NCBI GenBank assembly: GCA_022483015.1 | Contig: JAKVOB010000001.1 | Span: 62,001 to 126,000 of the forward strand | Source of the DNA: Atopobiaceae bacterium | Lineage (GTDB): Bacteria > Actinomycetota > Coriobacteriia > Coriobacteriales > Atopobiaceae | DNA: 64,000 bases | Direction: 5' to 3' | In this document: positions 35,193-43,873 of the stretch, piece by piece | Layout: every line of letters starts with the position of its first letter | Numbering within the stretch: the first letter of the stretch is position 1 | Translations under genes and position numbers: made by a program | Notes under the pieces: generated by a model | Seen by the model: the letters and a program-made list of their open reading frames with translations, nothing else | Databases searched by the model: none | Told to the model about the DNA's origin: nothing

Positions 35193-37961
35193 TCAACCCG
35201 TGTTCTGAAGGCCCGCGGAGACTCCGGTCACGGTCGAGAGAATGAGCTTGATGTAGAGCTCGTGCTCCTCGGCAGTGAGCTCCTCCTCCTTCTCGCGGAC
35301 CTTGGCAAGCGCACGGACCTGCGAGAGCGAGAGGGCATCCACGTAGGGGTTGCGCAGGCGCACGGCCTGCCCGAGGACGCGACGGTGCTGCAGCGGCCAT
35401 TCGTCGCCCACGATGGCAAGCGTCCACTTGCGCGTGAGCGCCATCTCGTCGAGGACCTTCTTGGTAAGGTCGTCACGGTTGCCCAGACCGAGGTACATGC
35501 GGGCGAAGCGACCATCCGTCTTGGCGATGGACATCTCGATGTTGTCGATGAAGGTGGTGAACAGCGGCCACTCGGCATAGGCCTGCTTGAGCAGGGGAAG
35601 GTCATTGAGCGTCTCACAGGCGGTTCCGAGGCCATACCATGCGGCCAGGTTGATGCGTGCCTGCGACCACGAGAAGACCCAGGGGATGGTGCGCAGGTCG
35701 TCGAGCGAGGTGGCTCCCAGGCCGCGCTTTGCCGGGCGACTGCCGATGGGCAGCAGGCCGATCTCGGCCAGCGGCGTCACCGTGGAGAACCACGGCGTGA
35801 AGTCGTCGGTGCCAAGCAGGTCGAGGTAGCGGGCATGCGATGCCTTCTCGAGCCGGGAGGCCATGTCAGCGTACTTCTGCGTCATGGTCGTGTTGATGTG
35901 CTCGATGGAAGGTGCCGACTGCTCCAGGGTGGCACCGGCGATGCTCTCGAGGTGACGCTGTGCGAGCACCGGGTTGCCATAGCGGGCGAAGATGACCTCG
36001 CCTTGCTCGGTGAGCTTGAACCTGCAGTTGACGGAGCCCTTAGGCTGCGCGAGGACCGCCTTGTTGGCAGGTCCGCCACCGCGCCCGACGGCGCCGCCGC
36101 GGCCGTGCATGAGGGTCAGGTCGATGTCGTTCTTCTCGGCCCACTGGGCGATGCGCTCCTGGGCGCTGTGGAGCGCGAGCGTGGCGGTGGTAGGACCGGC
36201 GTCCTTGGAGGAGTCGGAGTATCCGAGCATGACCTCCATCTTGCGGCCGGTCTGGGCGAGCCTGCGCTGGACGTCGGGGAGCTCGAGCATGTCGTCAAGG
36301 ACGCCGACGCAGCCCTCGAGGTCCTCGAGCTGCTCGAACAGCGGGATGACGTCGATCGTGGGAACGTCGGCCTGGTGCGCGAAGGCAAGGCGCGCCAGCT
36401 CGTAGACGTCGGCCACGTTCTGGGCTGACTTGGTGAACGAGATGATGTAGCGACGCGCCATCTTGATGCCATAGCGCTTCTGGATGGAGCCCAGCGCGCG
36501 GAAGGTGTCGAGCACCTCATGGGTCATGGGGTCGAGCGCACCGCGCTCGCCGTTGCGCCCGTGCTCGCGGATGTCGGCCAGCGCGCGTGAGTGGACCAGC
36601 GAGTGCTGACGGAACTCCATCTCGACCATATGGAACCCGAAGGTCTCGACCTGCCAGATGAGGGTCTGGACGGGACCGTAGGCAGCACGTGCCGAGCCGC
36701 CGGCCGCGAGCGAGCGCTGGACGATGCGCAGGTCGGCGAGGAACTCGTCGGCCGAATGGTACATCGTGTCGCTGTTGCGCGTGATGGTGGCCGTGAGGCG
36801 GTCGGCCATCACGAGCATGACGGCACGATGCGGCTCGGACTCGGAGATGAGCTGCGCGCGACCCGTGAGGACCTCGCTCATCTCGACCTGGTGGTTCCAG
36901 AGGTTCACGAGCTCGGCCGTAGGCTTGGTGCGCGTCGAGTCGAGCGTGAGGTTACGACCGATGTGATAGCACTTGTCGTGCAGCGTCGAGACCATGTGCG
37001 TGAAGTACTTCGCGGCGACCTGACGGCTCACCTTGGCGGTGACGTTGGGGTTGCCGTCGCGGTCGGAGCCGATCCACGAACCGGGATGGAAGAAGGCCGG
37101 GCAGACCGGAGCCACGCGACCGGCATCCTCGCCCAGGGCCCAGTCGTCGAAGCGACGGTAGACCTCGGGGATGGTGTCGAAGAGGGTGTTGTCGAAGATG
37201 TCGATGATGGTGTCGGCCTCTTCGACGGGGGTCGGCTTCTTGATCGCGATGGGAGAGGTGCGCAGGAGCGCGTCGATCTCCTGGAGCATATGGCGCTCGT
37301 TCTCGGCAAGGTCGGACCCGCCGAGGCGGGGATGCTCGTCGAGCAGGCAGGCCAGGCGGCGGATCTTGCCCTCGGTCGCCTTGCGGCGGGCCTCGGTGGG
37401 ATGCGCCGTGAACACCGGGTGGAACTCGAGCTTGCCCAGGAGCTCACGGGCCCGCTCGGGGTCGGTCTCCTGCTCGAGCTGGTGGTAGGCGACGACGAGC
37501 TCGTTCGATGTGTCGACGTCGGTGTCGAGCGAGATGGCTGCCTCGCGCTCGTGGAGGGTCCGCACGCGATAGTTCTCCTCGGCCAGGTTGGCGAGGTGGA
37601 AGTACGTGGTGAGCGCACGGGTGAGCACGGTCTGCTGCTCGACGGACAGGCCGTCGACCAGGCTGACGGCCTTCGCGAATGCCTCGTCGTCTGGCGAGGC
37701 GCCCGCAGCGCTCACGGACCCACGCTCGTCGGCGGCGATGAGGTCCGCCAGCAGGTCGTCGAAGGTCGTGCGCAGGGCGGGGTCGTACTCGGTCAGGACC
37801 TGGCGCAGCAGGCGAAGGAGCAGCTCCATGTCATCGAGCAGGCTCTTGGGCACCTTCATGCCCGAGAAGGTCCTTGCGGCCTCGGCACGCGCACGCTCAC
37901 GCGCGACGCGGATGGCCTCGTGGCGAGCCTTGAGGCCCTTGCGATTGGCATCATCTAGCAC
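35193..37961 (-). CDS. ppc: Phosphoenolpyruvate carboxylase
   Basis: Carboxylates PEP to oxaloacetate, feeding fermentative C4-acid and amino-acid synthesis. The 922-residue protein has the FHPVFTAHPTEARRK block, GSDRDGNPNVTAKV, LGYSDSSKDAG, the active-site HGRGGAVGRGGGPA and the conserved C-terminal end GLQNTG. The start is a GTG at 37961 with AAGGAG eight nt upstream; no in-frame ATG is near. The gene stands alone on its strand with a terminator shared with lacI-2. No PEP carboxykinase is visible nearby. Confidence 0.96.
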   Translation of the reverse strand: MLDDANRKGLKARHEAIRVARERARAEAARTFSGMKVPKSLLDDMELLLRLLRQVLTEYDPALRTTFDDLLADLIAADERGSVSAAGASPDDEAFAKAVSLVDGLSVEQQTVLTRALTTYFHLANLAEENYRVRTLHEREAAISLDTDVDTSNELVVAYHQLEQETDPERARELLGKLEFHPVFTAHPTEARRKATEGKIRRLACLLDEHPRLGGSDLAENERHMLQEIDALLRTSPIAIKKPTPVEEADTIIDIFDNTLFDTIPEVYRRFDDWALGEDAGRVAPVCPAFFHPGSWIGSDRDGNPNVTAKVSRQVAAKYFTHMVSTLHDKCYHIGRNLTLDSTRTKPTAELVNLWNHQVEMSEVLTGRAQLISESEPHRAVMLVMADRLTATITRNSDTMYHSADEFLADLRIVQRSLAAGGSARAAYGPVQTLIWQVETFGFHMVEMEFRQHSLVHSRALADIREHGRNGERGALDPMTHEVLDTFRALGSIQKRYGIKMARRYIISFTKSAQNVADVYELARLAFAHQADVPTIDVIPLFEQLEDLEGCVGVLDDMLELPDVQRRLAQTGRKMEVMLGYSDSSKDAGPTTATLALHSAQERIAQWAEKNDIDLTLMHGRGGAVGRGGGPANKAVLAQPKGSVNCRFKLTEQGEVIFARYGNPVLAQRHLESIAGATLEQSAPSIEHINTTMTQKYADMASRLEKASHARYLDLLGTDDFTPWFSTVTPLAEIGLLPIGSRPAKRGLGATSLDDLRTIPWVFSWSQARINLAAWYGLGTACETLNDLPLLKQAYAEWPLFTTFIDNIEMSIAKTDGRFARMYLGLGNRDDLTKKVLDEMALTRKWTLAIVGDEWPLQHRRVLGQAVRLRNPYVDALSLSQVRALAKVREKEEELTAEEHELYIKLILSTVTGVSAGLQNTG

Positions 37962-38123
37962 GTATGTGTCTCCTTGTTATCGGCATGAACAAGGTCGCCC
38001 GGCGGCTGACGCCGTCGAGTCCGATGTCCTATGGTAGCCACCTTTGCCCATCTGACGCAAACCTCTGCAAACACGTAACCGTTTAGAAAACCAAGGTCGC
38101 CCTGCGGACACAGACCGATCTCC

Positions 38124-38531
38124 CTATGCGACCAGGAACTTCGAGAGCCGCAGGCCCACGACCACGGCGAGGCAGCACAGCCCGACGTTGAGGGCGACGT
38201 TCAAGGCGACGCCACCCCAGCTGCCCGCCTCGGCGAGCTGGACCGTCTCGCTCGAGAAGGTCGAGAAGGTCGAGAGGCCGCCGCATATGCCTACGGCCAG
38301 CAGGAGCCTGAGGTTCGCCGGCAGCGGGCTCGCGAGGTCCATGCCGGTCACGAGACCGATGATGAGGCCGGCTGCGAGGTTGGCCACGAGGGTGCCAGCG
38401 GGAAGCCCGGGTAGCCACGCCCTCATCACGAGTCCCACGAGGTAGCGGCCGACGCTTCCGACGAATCCTCCCACGCCGACGGCGGCGACCTGCTGGAGGA
38501 GCTCCGCCCACTCCCCTACATCATGTGGCAT
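38124..38531 (-). CDS. crcB: Fluoride exporter CrcB/Fluc
   Basis: Small dual-topology fluoride channel that protects against cytoplasmic F-. The 135-residue, four-helix protein has GGFVGSVGRYLVGL, PAGTLVANLAAGLIIG, and ICGGLSTFSTFSSE, the conserved pore motif. The ATG at 38531 has AAGGGA six nt upstream; 38537 is possible. Only one copy is present, fitting a homodimer. A fluoride riboswitch precedes it, which confirms the substrate. Confidence 0.93.
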   Translation of the reverse strand: MPHDVGEWAELLQQVAAVGVGGFVGSVGRYLVGLVMRAWLPGLPAGTLVANLAAGLIIGLVTGMDLASPLPANLRLLLAVGICGGLSTFSTFSSETVQLAEAGSWGGVALNVALNVGLCCLAVVVGLRLSKFLVA

Positions 38532-38570
38532 AGCCATTCCCTTCTGATCAGCGACAGGCCCAGAACGCAA

Positions 38571-38610
38571 GATGGTCCCTGCCCGTCCCTTCGGACAAGC
38601 AGGAACCATC
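38571..38610 (-). terminator. Riboswitch expression-platform hairpin
   Basis: On the minus strand, an 18-nt arm starting GATGGTTCCTGC pairs with GCAGGGACCATC across a GAAG loop, with three G-U pairs. The 5' arm is the 3' strand of the fluoride aptamer, so this hairpin and the ligand-bound aptamer exclude each other. Fluoride binding should prevent the hairpin and allow crcB expression. Confidence 0.7.
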
Positions 38611-38660
38611 AGCCGTTGTGGCGGTTTTGCCTTCTGGCCGGGGAGCGTCCCATTCCCCGT
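38596..38660 (-). promoter_or_regulatory. Fluoride riboswitch (crcB motif) aptamer
   Basis: On the minus strand the leader shows GGGGAATGGGACGCTCCCC, an AAAACCGCC joining segment and CGGCTGATGGTTCCTGC. This is the order and near-sequence of the crcB-motif aptamer, including the characteristic GGCTGATG...CCT 3' strand. A TATACT -10 lies at 38675-38680, so transcription should start just before the aptamer. The downstream gene is crcB, as known for this class. Confidence 0.8.
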
Positions 38661-38674
38661 CGTGTCGTTTTGCC

Positions 38675-38680
38675 AGTATA
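38675..38680 (-). promoter_or_regulatory. -10 hexamer of the crcB promoter
   Basis: TATACT on the minus strand, about 7 nt before the expected start of the riboswitch RNA. No good -35 match is seen. Confidence 0.5.
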
Positions 38681-38772
38681 GCCGTCATCCCGCCACCGTC
38701 TAACCGCTAGAATGCATGGAGGGTCCCGACGAGGCACATCGGGTGCCCCCAACCCCAAGAAGAAGGGCTCCC

Positions 38773-39492
38773 ATGCGCGTTCCGAAGTACCTCTCCATAG
38801 AGGAGGACCTGCGCAAGCAGATCGTGTCAGGCACGTTCGAGAGCGGCGACCGGTTCTACAGCGAGTCCGAGCTCTCCCGCATGTATGACGCGAGCTCCAT
38901 CACCGTCATCCATGCCATCAAGGACCTCGTGAGCCAGGGATACCTCGTACGCTACCAGGGCAAGGGCACGTTCGTCTCTCGCGCGCGCAAGCACAAGCTC
39001 GTGGAGTTCACCGACGTGGAGGTCTTCGCCGACGTCTCTGACGAGGAGGTCGTGCGGGTGGTGTCGATGGAGCATCAGGATGACACCGTCATCCGCGACA
39101 TCCTGCGCCTCGCCCCCCAGGAGGGCTACGTCCGCTTCGTGCGCGTGCGCTCCGTCCAGGGAACGCCGTACATCCTGCAGTACTCCTACATCCCCGACCG
39201 CTATGTCCGCGATGACGTGGAGCCCTCGTACTACGAGTCCATCTACACCCGACTTCGCGAGGACCACGGCCTCCACCTCAACGACGAGCAGGCCGACGAG
39301 ACCGACGAGATCGTGATGCCGGCACCCGACGAGGCCCGCGACCTCCTCGGCATCGGAACGGACGTGCCCTGCGTGCTCCAGCACAAGACCACCACGCTTG
39401 CCGACGGTCGTGTGGCCGAGCATGTGACGAGCTACAAGCGCTGGGACTTCTACAAGATCGAGTTCTCGACCTATCAGCGCCCCACCGCGTGA
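38773..39492 (+). CDS. GntR-family regulator with UTRA domain
   Basis: A 239-residue HutC/UTRA-type repressor. The winged helix (YLSIEEDLRKQIVSGTFESGDR, YSESELSRMYDASSITVIHAIKDL) is followed by the GKGTFVSRARKHK linker and a UTRA ligand domain (VRFVRVRSVQGTPYILQYSYIPDRY). It is convergent with the GH35-PTS operon. Pneumococci have a comparable arrangement of a GntR gene beside bgaC and a mannose-type PTS, so this is the likely regulator. The ligand would be a sugar phosphate. The ATG at 38773 follows GAAGGG. Confidence 0.88.
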   Translation: MRVPKYLSIEEDLRKQIVSGTFESGDRFYSESELSRMYDASSITVIHAIKDLVSQGYLVRYQGKGTFVSRARKHKLVEFTDVEVFADVSDEEVVRVVSMEHQDDTVIRDILRLAPQEGYVRFVRVRSVQGTPYILQYSYIPDRYVRDDVEPSYYESIYTRLREDHGLHLNDEQADETDEIVMPAPDEARDLLGIGTDVPCVLQHKTTTLADGRVAEHVTSYKRWDFYKIEFSTYQRPTA

Positions 39493-39503
39493 GGAACGCG
39501 AGA

Positions 39504-39533
39504 CGGGCCGCGCACCCGAAGGTGAGCGGCCCG
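39504..39533. terminator. Bidirectional terminator between gntR and the PTS operon
   Basis: CGGGCCGC / GCGGCCCG (8 bp), a mismatch, then CACC/GGTG around CGAA, located between convergent stops at 39492 and 39559. Confidence 0.75.
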
Positions 39534-39558
39534 CCGAGGAAAGGGGCTCTTCTATCGC

Positions 39559-40434
39559 TCAGCCCTTGGCGATGATGCCGAACGAGGCAAGCACGATGCA
39601 GACGACGATGACGATGAAGATGGCCTTGGTCGAGGTCATGTTCTTCTTGCCGAGCATCCAGTAGATCACGCCCACGATGCATGCCGGCAGGAGACGCGGC
39701 AGGATCATGTCGAAGGTGTTCTGCAGGTCGAGCGTCACGCCCATGATCTCGGGCGACCACGCGAACACGACGTTGACCATGGTCGCGACCAGCGCGCCGA
39801 CCATGAAGACGCCGAGGACCGAGGCCGCCTCGGTGAGAGCCGACAGGCGTCCCTGCATCGTGGTGACGAGCGACATGCCGGCCTTGTAGGCACCCTTGAG
39901 CTGCTTCCAGCGGAAGACCATCACGGCAAGGGAGGCCGCGATCCAGATGACCACGCCGAAGGCGTTGCCGGCGATGGCCATGTTGGCCGCGAGGGCACCG
40001 AAGACGGTGGGGAGGAGTGCGCCGAAGATCGAGTCGCCGATGGCCGCGAAGGGGCTCATGAGACCGGTCTTGATGCCGGCGACGGTCTCCTCGGACTCGA
40101 TGCCCTCCTTCTCCTCGATGGCGAGGTCGATGCCGATGATCACGTTGTTGAAGAAGTTGGACGTGTTGATGAACTGGGAATGGGTCCGCATCATCTGCTT
40201 GAGCTCCGGCGTGTCGTCGCCATAGATCTTGCGGAGCTGCGGGAGGATCGTCCACAGGTAGCCGGACCCCTGCATGCGCTCGTAGTTCCAGCCCATCTGG
40301 TAGCCGAACAGGCTCCTCTTGCAGATCTGGTTGAAGTCCTCGTCCGTGAGCTGGTAGCCAGTGGTACCGGGAGCCTTCCCGGCAGTCTCGGTGCCCTCGA
40401 CCGAGAGGTCCTTCTCGTCCTTAGAGCTCGTCAT
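39559..40434 (-). CDS. PTS mannose-family transporter subunit IID
   Basis: Membrane subunit of a mannose/galactosamine-type PTS. The 291-residue protein has a soluble N-terminus with YQMGWNYERMQGSGYLW, then EEKEGIESEETVAGIKTGLMSPFAAIGDSIFGALLP, the standard IID signature, and C-terminal TM segments. It is the last gene of GH35-IIB-IIC-IID and overlaps IIC by 14 nt. No IIA gene follows; the terminator comes next. GGGAGAG precedes the ATG at 40434. Confidence 0.93.
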   Translation of the reverse strand: MTSSKDEKDLSVEGTETAGKAPGTTGYQLTDEDFNQICKRSLFGYQMGWNYERMQGSGYLWTILPQLRKIYGDDTPELKQMMRTHSQFINTSNFFNNVIIGIDLAIEEKEGIESEETVAGIKTGLMSPFAAIGDSIFGALLPTVFGALAANMAIAGNAFGVVIWIAASLAVMVFRWKQLKGAYKAGMSLVTTMQGRLSALTEAASVLGVFMVGALVATMVNVVFAWSPEIMGVTLDLQNTFDMILPRLLPACIVGVIYWMLGKKNMTSTKAIFIVIVVCIVLASFGIIAKG

Positions 40435-41353
40435 CTTCGATCTCTCCCTTCTGGTCCGCGACGGGTGCCGAGACGCTCTTGCGTGCCTCGGTGGAAGTGG
40501 TCTCCGCCTCTGCGGCAACGGCGGGCGCACCCGACTGGGTCGAGTTCTTGTAGTGCATCATCGCGAGTGCCAGGCCGATGAGGGCGATGGCAAGCATGGG
40601 CAGGCTGTTGAAGGTGCCCGCGAAGTCGGTCGAGACGGCGGCGATGCCCTTGCCCAGGAGCTTGTCAGCCCCGAAGAGCGTCGTGAAGAGGGCTGCGATG
40701 GTGAAGCCCAGGATGAGGTACGGGAGGTGCTTCTTGACGGGCAGGTACCTCAGCAGGATGGCGAAGCCGACCGCAGGGAGCACCGCACCGGCGACCGTGA
40801 GGCCGTCGCCCAGCCACTTGAGGTCGCCTGCAAGGAGCGCCACGACCTGCTCGACGAGGCCGCTGCCGAAGGCCAGGGCGAGGAACACCGGGATCATGCG
40901 AGAGAGCGCCCACGAGACGGACCCCAGCAGGTAATCTCGGTTGATACCCTTGTAGTCGAACTTCTCGATGTCGGCATCCACCCTGTGGGCGAAGAAGGTG
41001 TTGGCGTAGCGACCGAGGATGTCGGTGTAGATGAGCAGGCTCGCCACGGGTACCGCGATGGCCGCGATGGCCTGCTCGGGATCCATTCCCAGACCCACCG
41101 AGAACGCCACCGCGATGAGCGTCCCCGAGTTCGCGTCTATCTTCGACGCCCCGCCGAAGGTCCCCACGCCCAGGACCGTGAGCTGCATGCTGCCGCCGAT
41201 GAGCAGGCCGGCGCCTACGTTACCCATCACGAGCCCTGCGAAGAGACCTGCGAAGACCGGCTGTGCCAGGCTCGACCACGCGTTCAGGTCGTCCAGGATC
41301 TGGTAGCCCGCGTACAGCGTCAGCAGCAGGATCTGCCACCATGCGATTGCCAT
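40421..41353 (-). CDS. PTS mannose-family transporter subunit IIC
   Basis: Channel-forming subunit that transports the sugar together with IID. The 310-residue protein shows the IIC pattern: QPVFAGLFAGLVMGNVGAGLLIGGSMQLTVLGVGTFGGASKID-like region (glycine-rich helix), ANSGTLIAVAFSVGLGMDPEQA, and a later block of hydrophobic helices. The last 40 residues are a polar tail. GGAGGAG precedes the ATG at 41353. It lies 58 nt after IIB and overlaps IID. Confidence 0.9.
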   Translation of the reverse strand: MAIAWWQILLLTLYAGYQILDDLNAWSSLAQPVFAGLFAGLVMGNVGAGLLIGGSMQLTVLGVGTFGGASKIDANSGTLIAVAFSVGLGMDPEQAIAAIAVPVASLLIYTDILGRYANTFFAHRVDADIEKFDYKGINRDYLLGSVSWALSRMIPVFLALAFGSGLVEQVVALLAGDLKWLGDGLTVAGAVLPAVGFAILLRYLPVKKHLPYLILGFTIAALFTTLFGADKLLGKGIAAVSTDFAGTFNSLPMLAIALIGLALAMMHYKNSTQSGAPAVAAEAETTSTEARKSVSAPVADQKGEIEDDEL

Positions 41354-41411
41354 TGTTCACTCCTCCATCTGTCTGTGCTGCCTTATTCGTTTCCTATACG
41401 TGCTACCGGAA

Positions 41412-41891
41412 CTAGGCCTTGCGAAGCAGGGTCATGAAGTCCTCGGCCTTGTCCTGGGGAACCATGCGAGAGACGAGACGAACGCCCAGGCCCTCGAGCT
41501 CCTCGAAGTCAGCCACGTCCGCATCGTTGACGGCCACGGAACGCGTGACCTGGACGGCCGGCTGGGGACGTGCGATGTTGCCTACGATGACCTCGCCGAG
41601 GTCGACGCCGGCCTTTGCCAGGCCTACGAGCGCATGGGGGTCTCGGACGAGCACGAGGAGGCGCTGCGAGTCATAACGGCCCTCGAGGATGTTGGTGGCG
41701 GCGCGCTCCACGGGCAGGACGCTCAGGCGCGTCCCCGCCGGGCAGGCAAGCTTGAGGATCTGCTTGTCGGTGTCGCTCTCGGCGGCCTTCCCGTCGACCA
41801 CCATGATGCGCGTGATGTTCAGCGCGTTGGTCCAGAGGTTGGCCACCTGCCCATGGATGAGCCGGGCATCGATACGTGTTGCTGCGATCAT
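41412..41891 (-). CDS. PTS mannose-family subunit IIB
   Basis: Phospho-carrier that passes phosphate from a IIA protein to the incoming sugar. The 159-residue protein has the phosphorylation His13 in RIDARLIHGQV, followed by KQILKLACPAGTRLSVL. Specificity inside the mannose family cannot be read, but the GH35 partner suggests a galacto-configured disaccharide or galactosamine-type sugar. GGAGGA precedes the ATG at 41891, which overlaps the GH35 stop by 4 nt. Confidence 0.92.
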   Translation of the reverse strand: MIAATRIDARLIHGQVANLWTNALNITRIMVVDGKAAESDTDKQILKLACPAGTRLSVLPVERAATNILEGRYDSQRLLVLVRDPHALVGLAKAGVDLGEVIVGNIARPQPAVQVTRSVAVNDADVADFEELEGLGVRLVSRMVPQDKAEDFMTLLRKA

Positions 41892-43684
41892 GCTTCCTCC
41901 TTGTCCTGCTCCCCGGGGGCGTCTGCGACCGGCCCCTCGGAGAGACGTATGACGTCCTGGTACGTTCCCTCGGTCTCGAAGACCACGATCGTGTTCGTGC
42001 CTGCATGGAGCAGGCCGTGGGGCACATAGAGCGACCTCACGGGGCCACGGCTCCAGAAGCGTCCCACATTGGTGCCGTTCACGAGCACGCATCCCTTCCC
42101 GAACCCCGTCAGGTCGACGAAGGTGTCGGCGGGTCGCCCAAGGTCGAGCTCATAGCGATAGAAGGCCGGCTGGCCTTGCTGCCAGCTCCCCGAGAAGTCG
42201 ATGCCGTCAGCACTTGCGAGCGTCAGGGACCAGGCCTTCCATCCGCACATGAAGTGGAGGTCGGCACAGACCCCCGTACGGATGCCCTTGTGCTGCGTGT
42301 CGGCCAGGAGCTTGTGGCCATAGTTCACTCGTCCCATGTTCTCGACGAGGATGTCGAGCTCGTTCATGCCAGGCCGCGGCCTGACGTCGATGTCCTCGCC
42401 GACCTCCTCCTGGTACTGCGTGGCCACGACCGTGCCGTTGAGAAGCACCTGTACGCGGTCGCTCGCATCGATGACGCGGAGGCGCTCCTCGGCCGCGTCG
42501 CGCTCGAAGGTCGTGCGGTAGAGTACGTAGCCATAGGCTTGGCCCATCTGCTCCATGGGCACGGGATAGGTCCCCTCCCAGGCGTCCGAGATGCCCTCGA
42601 GCGTCGAGGCGAGCGCCACCTTGCCCGTAAGGGGGACCTCACGTGCCGGGAGGCTCCCCTTCACGAGCGGCTCCGCCTGGGGGAGGTCAGGCATGAGGTC
42701 ATGGACCATCGCCTTCAGGGCGAAGTACTTCGGCGTGGGGTTGCCCTGCTCGTCGAGGGGGGCGTCATAGTCGTACGAGGTCACCTGATGGAGGTCATGG
42801 CGTCCACGGGCCGAGCAGCCGTTCATGAACCCGAAGTTGGTGCCACCATGGAACATGTAGAGGTTCACGCTGCCGAGCTCCAGTGCCTCGCGGACGGAGT
42901 CGGCCAGCTCCTGGGGGTCACGACGCACGACGGGTTCGCCCCATCGGTTGAACCAGCCGTCCCAGAACTCCATGCACATGAGCGGCCATGTATGACCGTG
43001 CTCCTCGTTGAAGGACTTGAGCTCCGAGAAGTTCTCACGCGCGTGGCTTCCGAAGTTGCCCGTCGCGAGGATGCCGTCGTCGGCCAGCGAGCCGGCACGC
43101 AGGCATGCGCGCCAGGGGCCGTCGGAGGTGCAGAGCTCCACGTCGACGCCGCGTCCGCGCATGAGGTCGACGAGGGCACGCAGGTAGGGCTTCTCCTCGC
43201 CATAGGACCCATACTCGTTCTCGACCTGCATCATGATCACGTTGCCGCCGTGGGTGAGCTGATGGGGCACGAGGCGCGCCATGAGCTCGTCGTAGTAGGC
43301 GGCGACCTTGTCCAGGAAACGGGGATCCGCCGAGCGCGGACGCATCGTCCGGTCCGTCAGGAGCCAGGCGGGGAGACCGCCGAGCTCCCACTCGGCGCAG
43401 ATGAACGGAGAGGGGCGGACGATCGCGTAGAGGCCGAGGTCGGCTGCGATGTCGAGGAAGCGACCGAGGTCGAGGCCAGCCTCGAAGTCGAAGGTCCCCT
43501 CCTTGGGCTCATGGAGGTTCCACGGCACGTAGGTCTCGACCGTGTTGAAGCCCAGAGCCTTGAGGTTGTAGAGGGAGTGGTACCAGTCATCCGGATGGAC
43601 GCGGAAGTAGTGGATGGCGCCACTCATGATCTTGAATGGCTTGCCGTCCAGGTAGAAGTCGTCCTTGACCTCAAAGCTCTGCAC
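41888..43684 (-). CDS. GH35 beta-galactosidase (BgaC-like)
   Basis: Removes terminal beta-galactose, in BgaC-type enzymes usually from beta-1,3-linked acceptors. The 598-residue protein has no signal peptide. The TIM barrel has acid/base Glu157 (MQVENEYGSYG) and nucleophile Glu239 (MCMEFWDGWFNRWGE), and two beta-sandwich jelly-roll parts follow. The start is a GTG at 43684 with GGGGAG six nt upstream, giving a family-typical length. It is the first gene of the operon, coupled to IIB, so a PTS-imported disaccharide phosphate or oligosaccharide is probably its substrate. Confidence 0.93.
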   Translation of the reverse strand: MQSFEVKDDFYLDGKPFKIMSGAIHYFRVHPDDWYHSLYNLKALGFNTVETYVPWNLHEPKEGTFDFEAGLDLGRFLDIAADLGLYAIVRPSPFICAEWELGGLPAWLLTDRTMRPRSADPRFLDKVAAYYDELMARLVPHQLTHGGNVIMMQVENEYGSYGEEKPYLRALVDLMRGRGVDVELCTSDGPWRACLRAGSLADDGILATGNFGSHARENFSELKSFNEEHGHTWPLMCMEFWDGWFNRWGEPVVRRDPQELADSVREALELGSVNLYMFHGGTNFGFMNGCSARGRHDLHQVTSYDYDAPLDEQGNPTPKYFALKAMVHDLMPDLPQAEPLVKGSLPAREVPLTGKVALASTLEGISDAWEGTYPVPMEQMGQAYGYVLYRTTFERDAAEERLRVIDASDRVQVLLNGTVVATQYQEEVGEDIDVRPRPGMNELDILVENMGRVNYGHKLLADTQHKGIRTGVCADLHFMCGWKAWSLTLASADGIDFSGSWQQGQPAFYRYELDLGRPADTFVDLTGFGKGCVLVNGTNVGRFWSRGPVRSLYVPHGLLHAGTNTIVVFETEGTYQDVIRLSEGPVADAPGEQDKEEA

Positions 43685-43720
43685 GCGTCTCTCCCCTGCT
43701 CGTCGTCTCTTCTCACATGA

Positions 43721-43734
43721 CTTAATATAATAAG
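43721..43734. promoter_or_regulatory. AT-rich palindrome at the GH35 promoter
   Basis: CTTAATATAATAAG, a near-perfect 14-nt palindrome in an AT-rich patch rare in this window, 37 nt before the GH35 GTG. It could be part of the promoter and the operator of the GntR/UTRA regulator. Confidence 0.45.
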
Positions 43735-43811
43735 ATGATAAGTGGCGCGTGACGAGAATCGGAAAGTCGCGACAGACGGTAGGCAATCAGCTGTGAGCGG
43801 CTGCAGAACAG

Positions 43812-43845
43812 AGCGAGGGGCCCGCCCGATGGCAGGTCCCTCGCT
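43812..43845 (-). terminator. Terminator of aspS
   Basis: A 15-nt arm (AGCGAGGGGCCCGCC) pairs with GGCAGGTCCCTCGCT across CGAT with two weak positions. On the minus strand TCTGTTCTG follows. It is 28 nt past the aspS stop. Confidence 0.7.
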
Positions 43846-43873
43846 TCATACGTATGGTTCTACCTGCAGTGAC

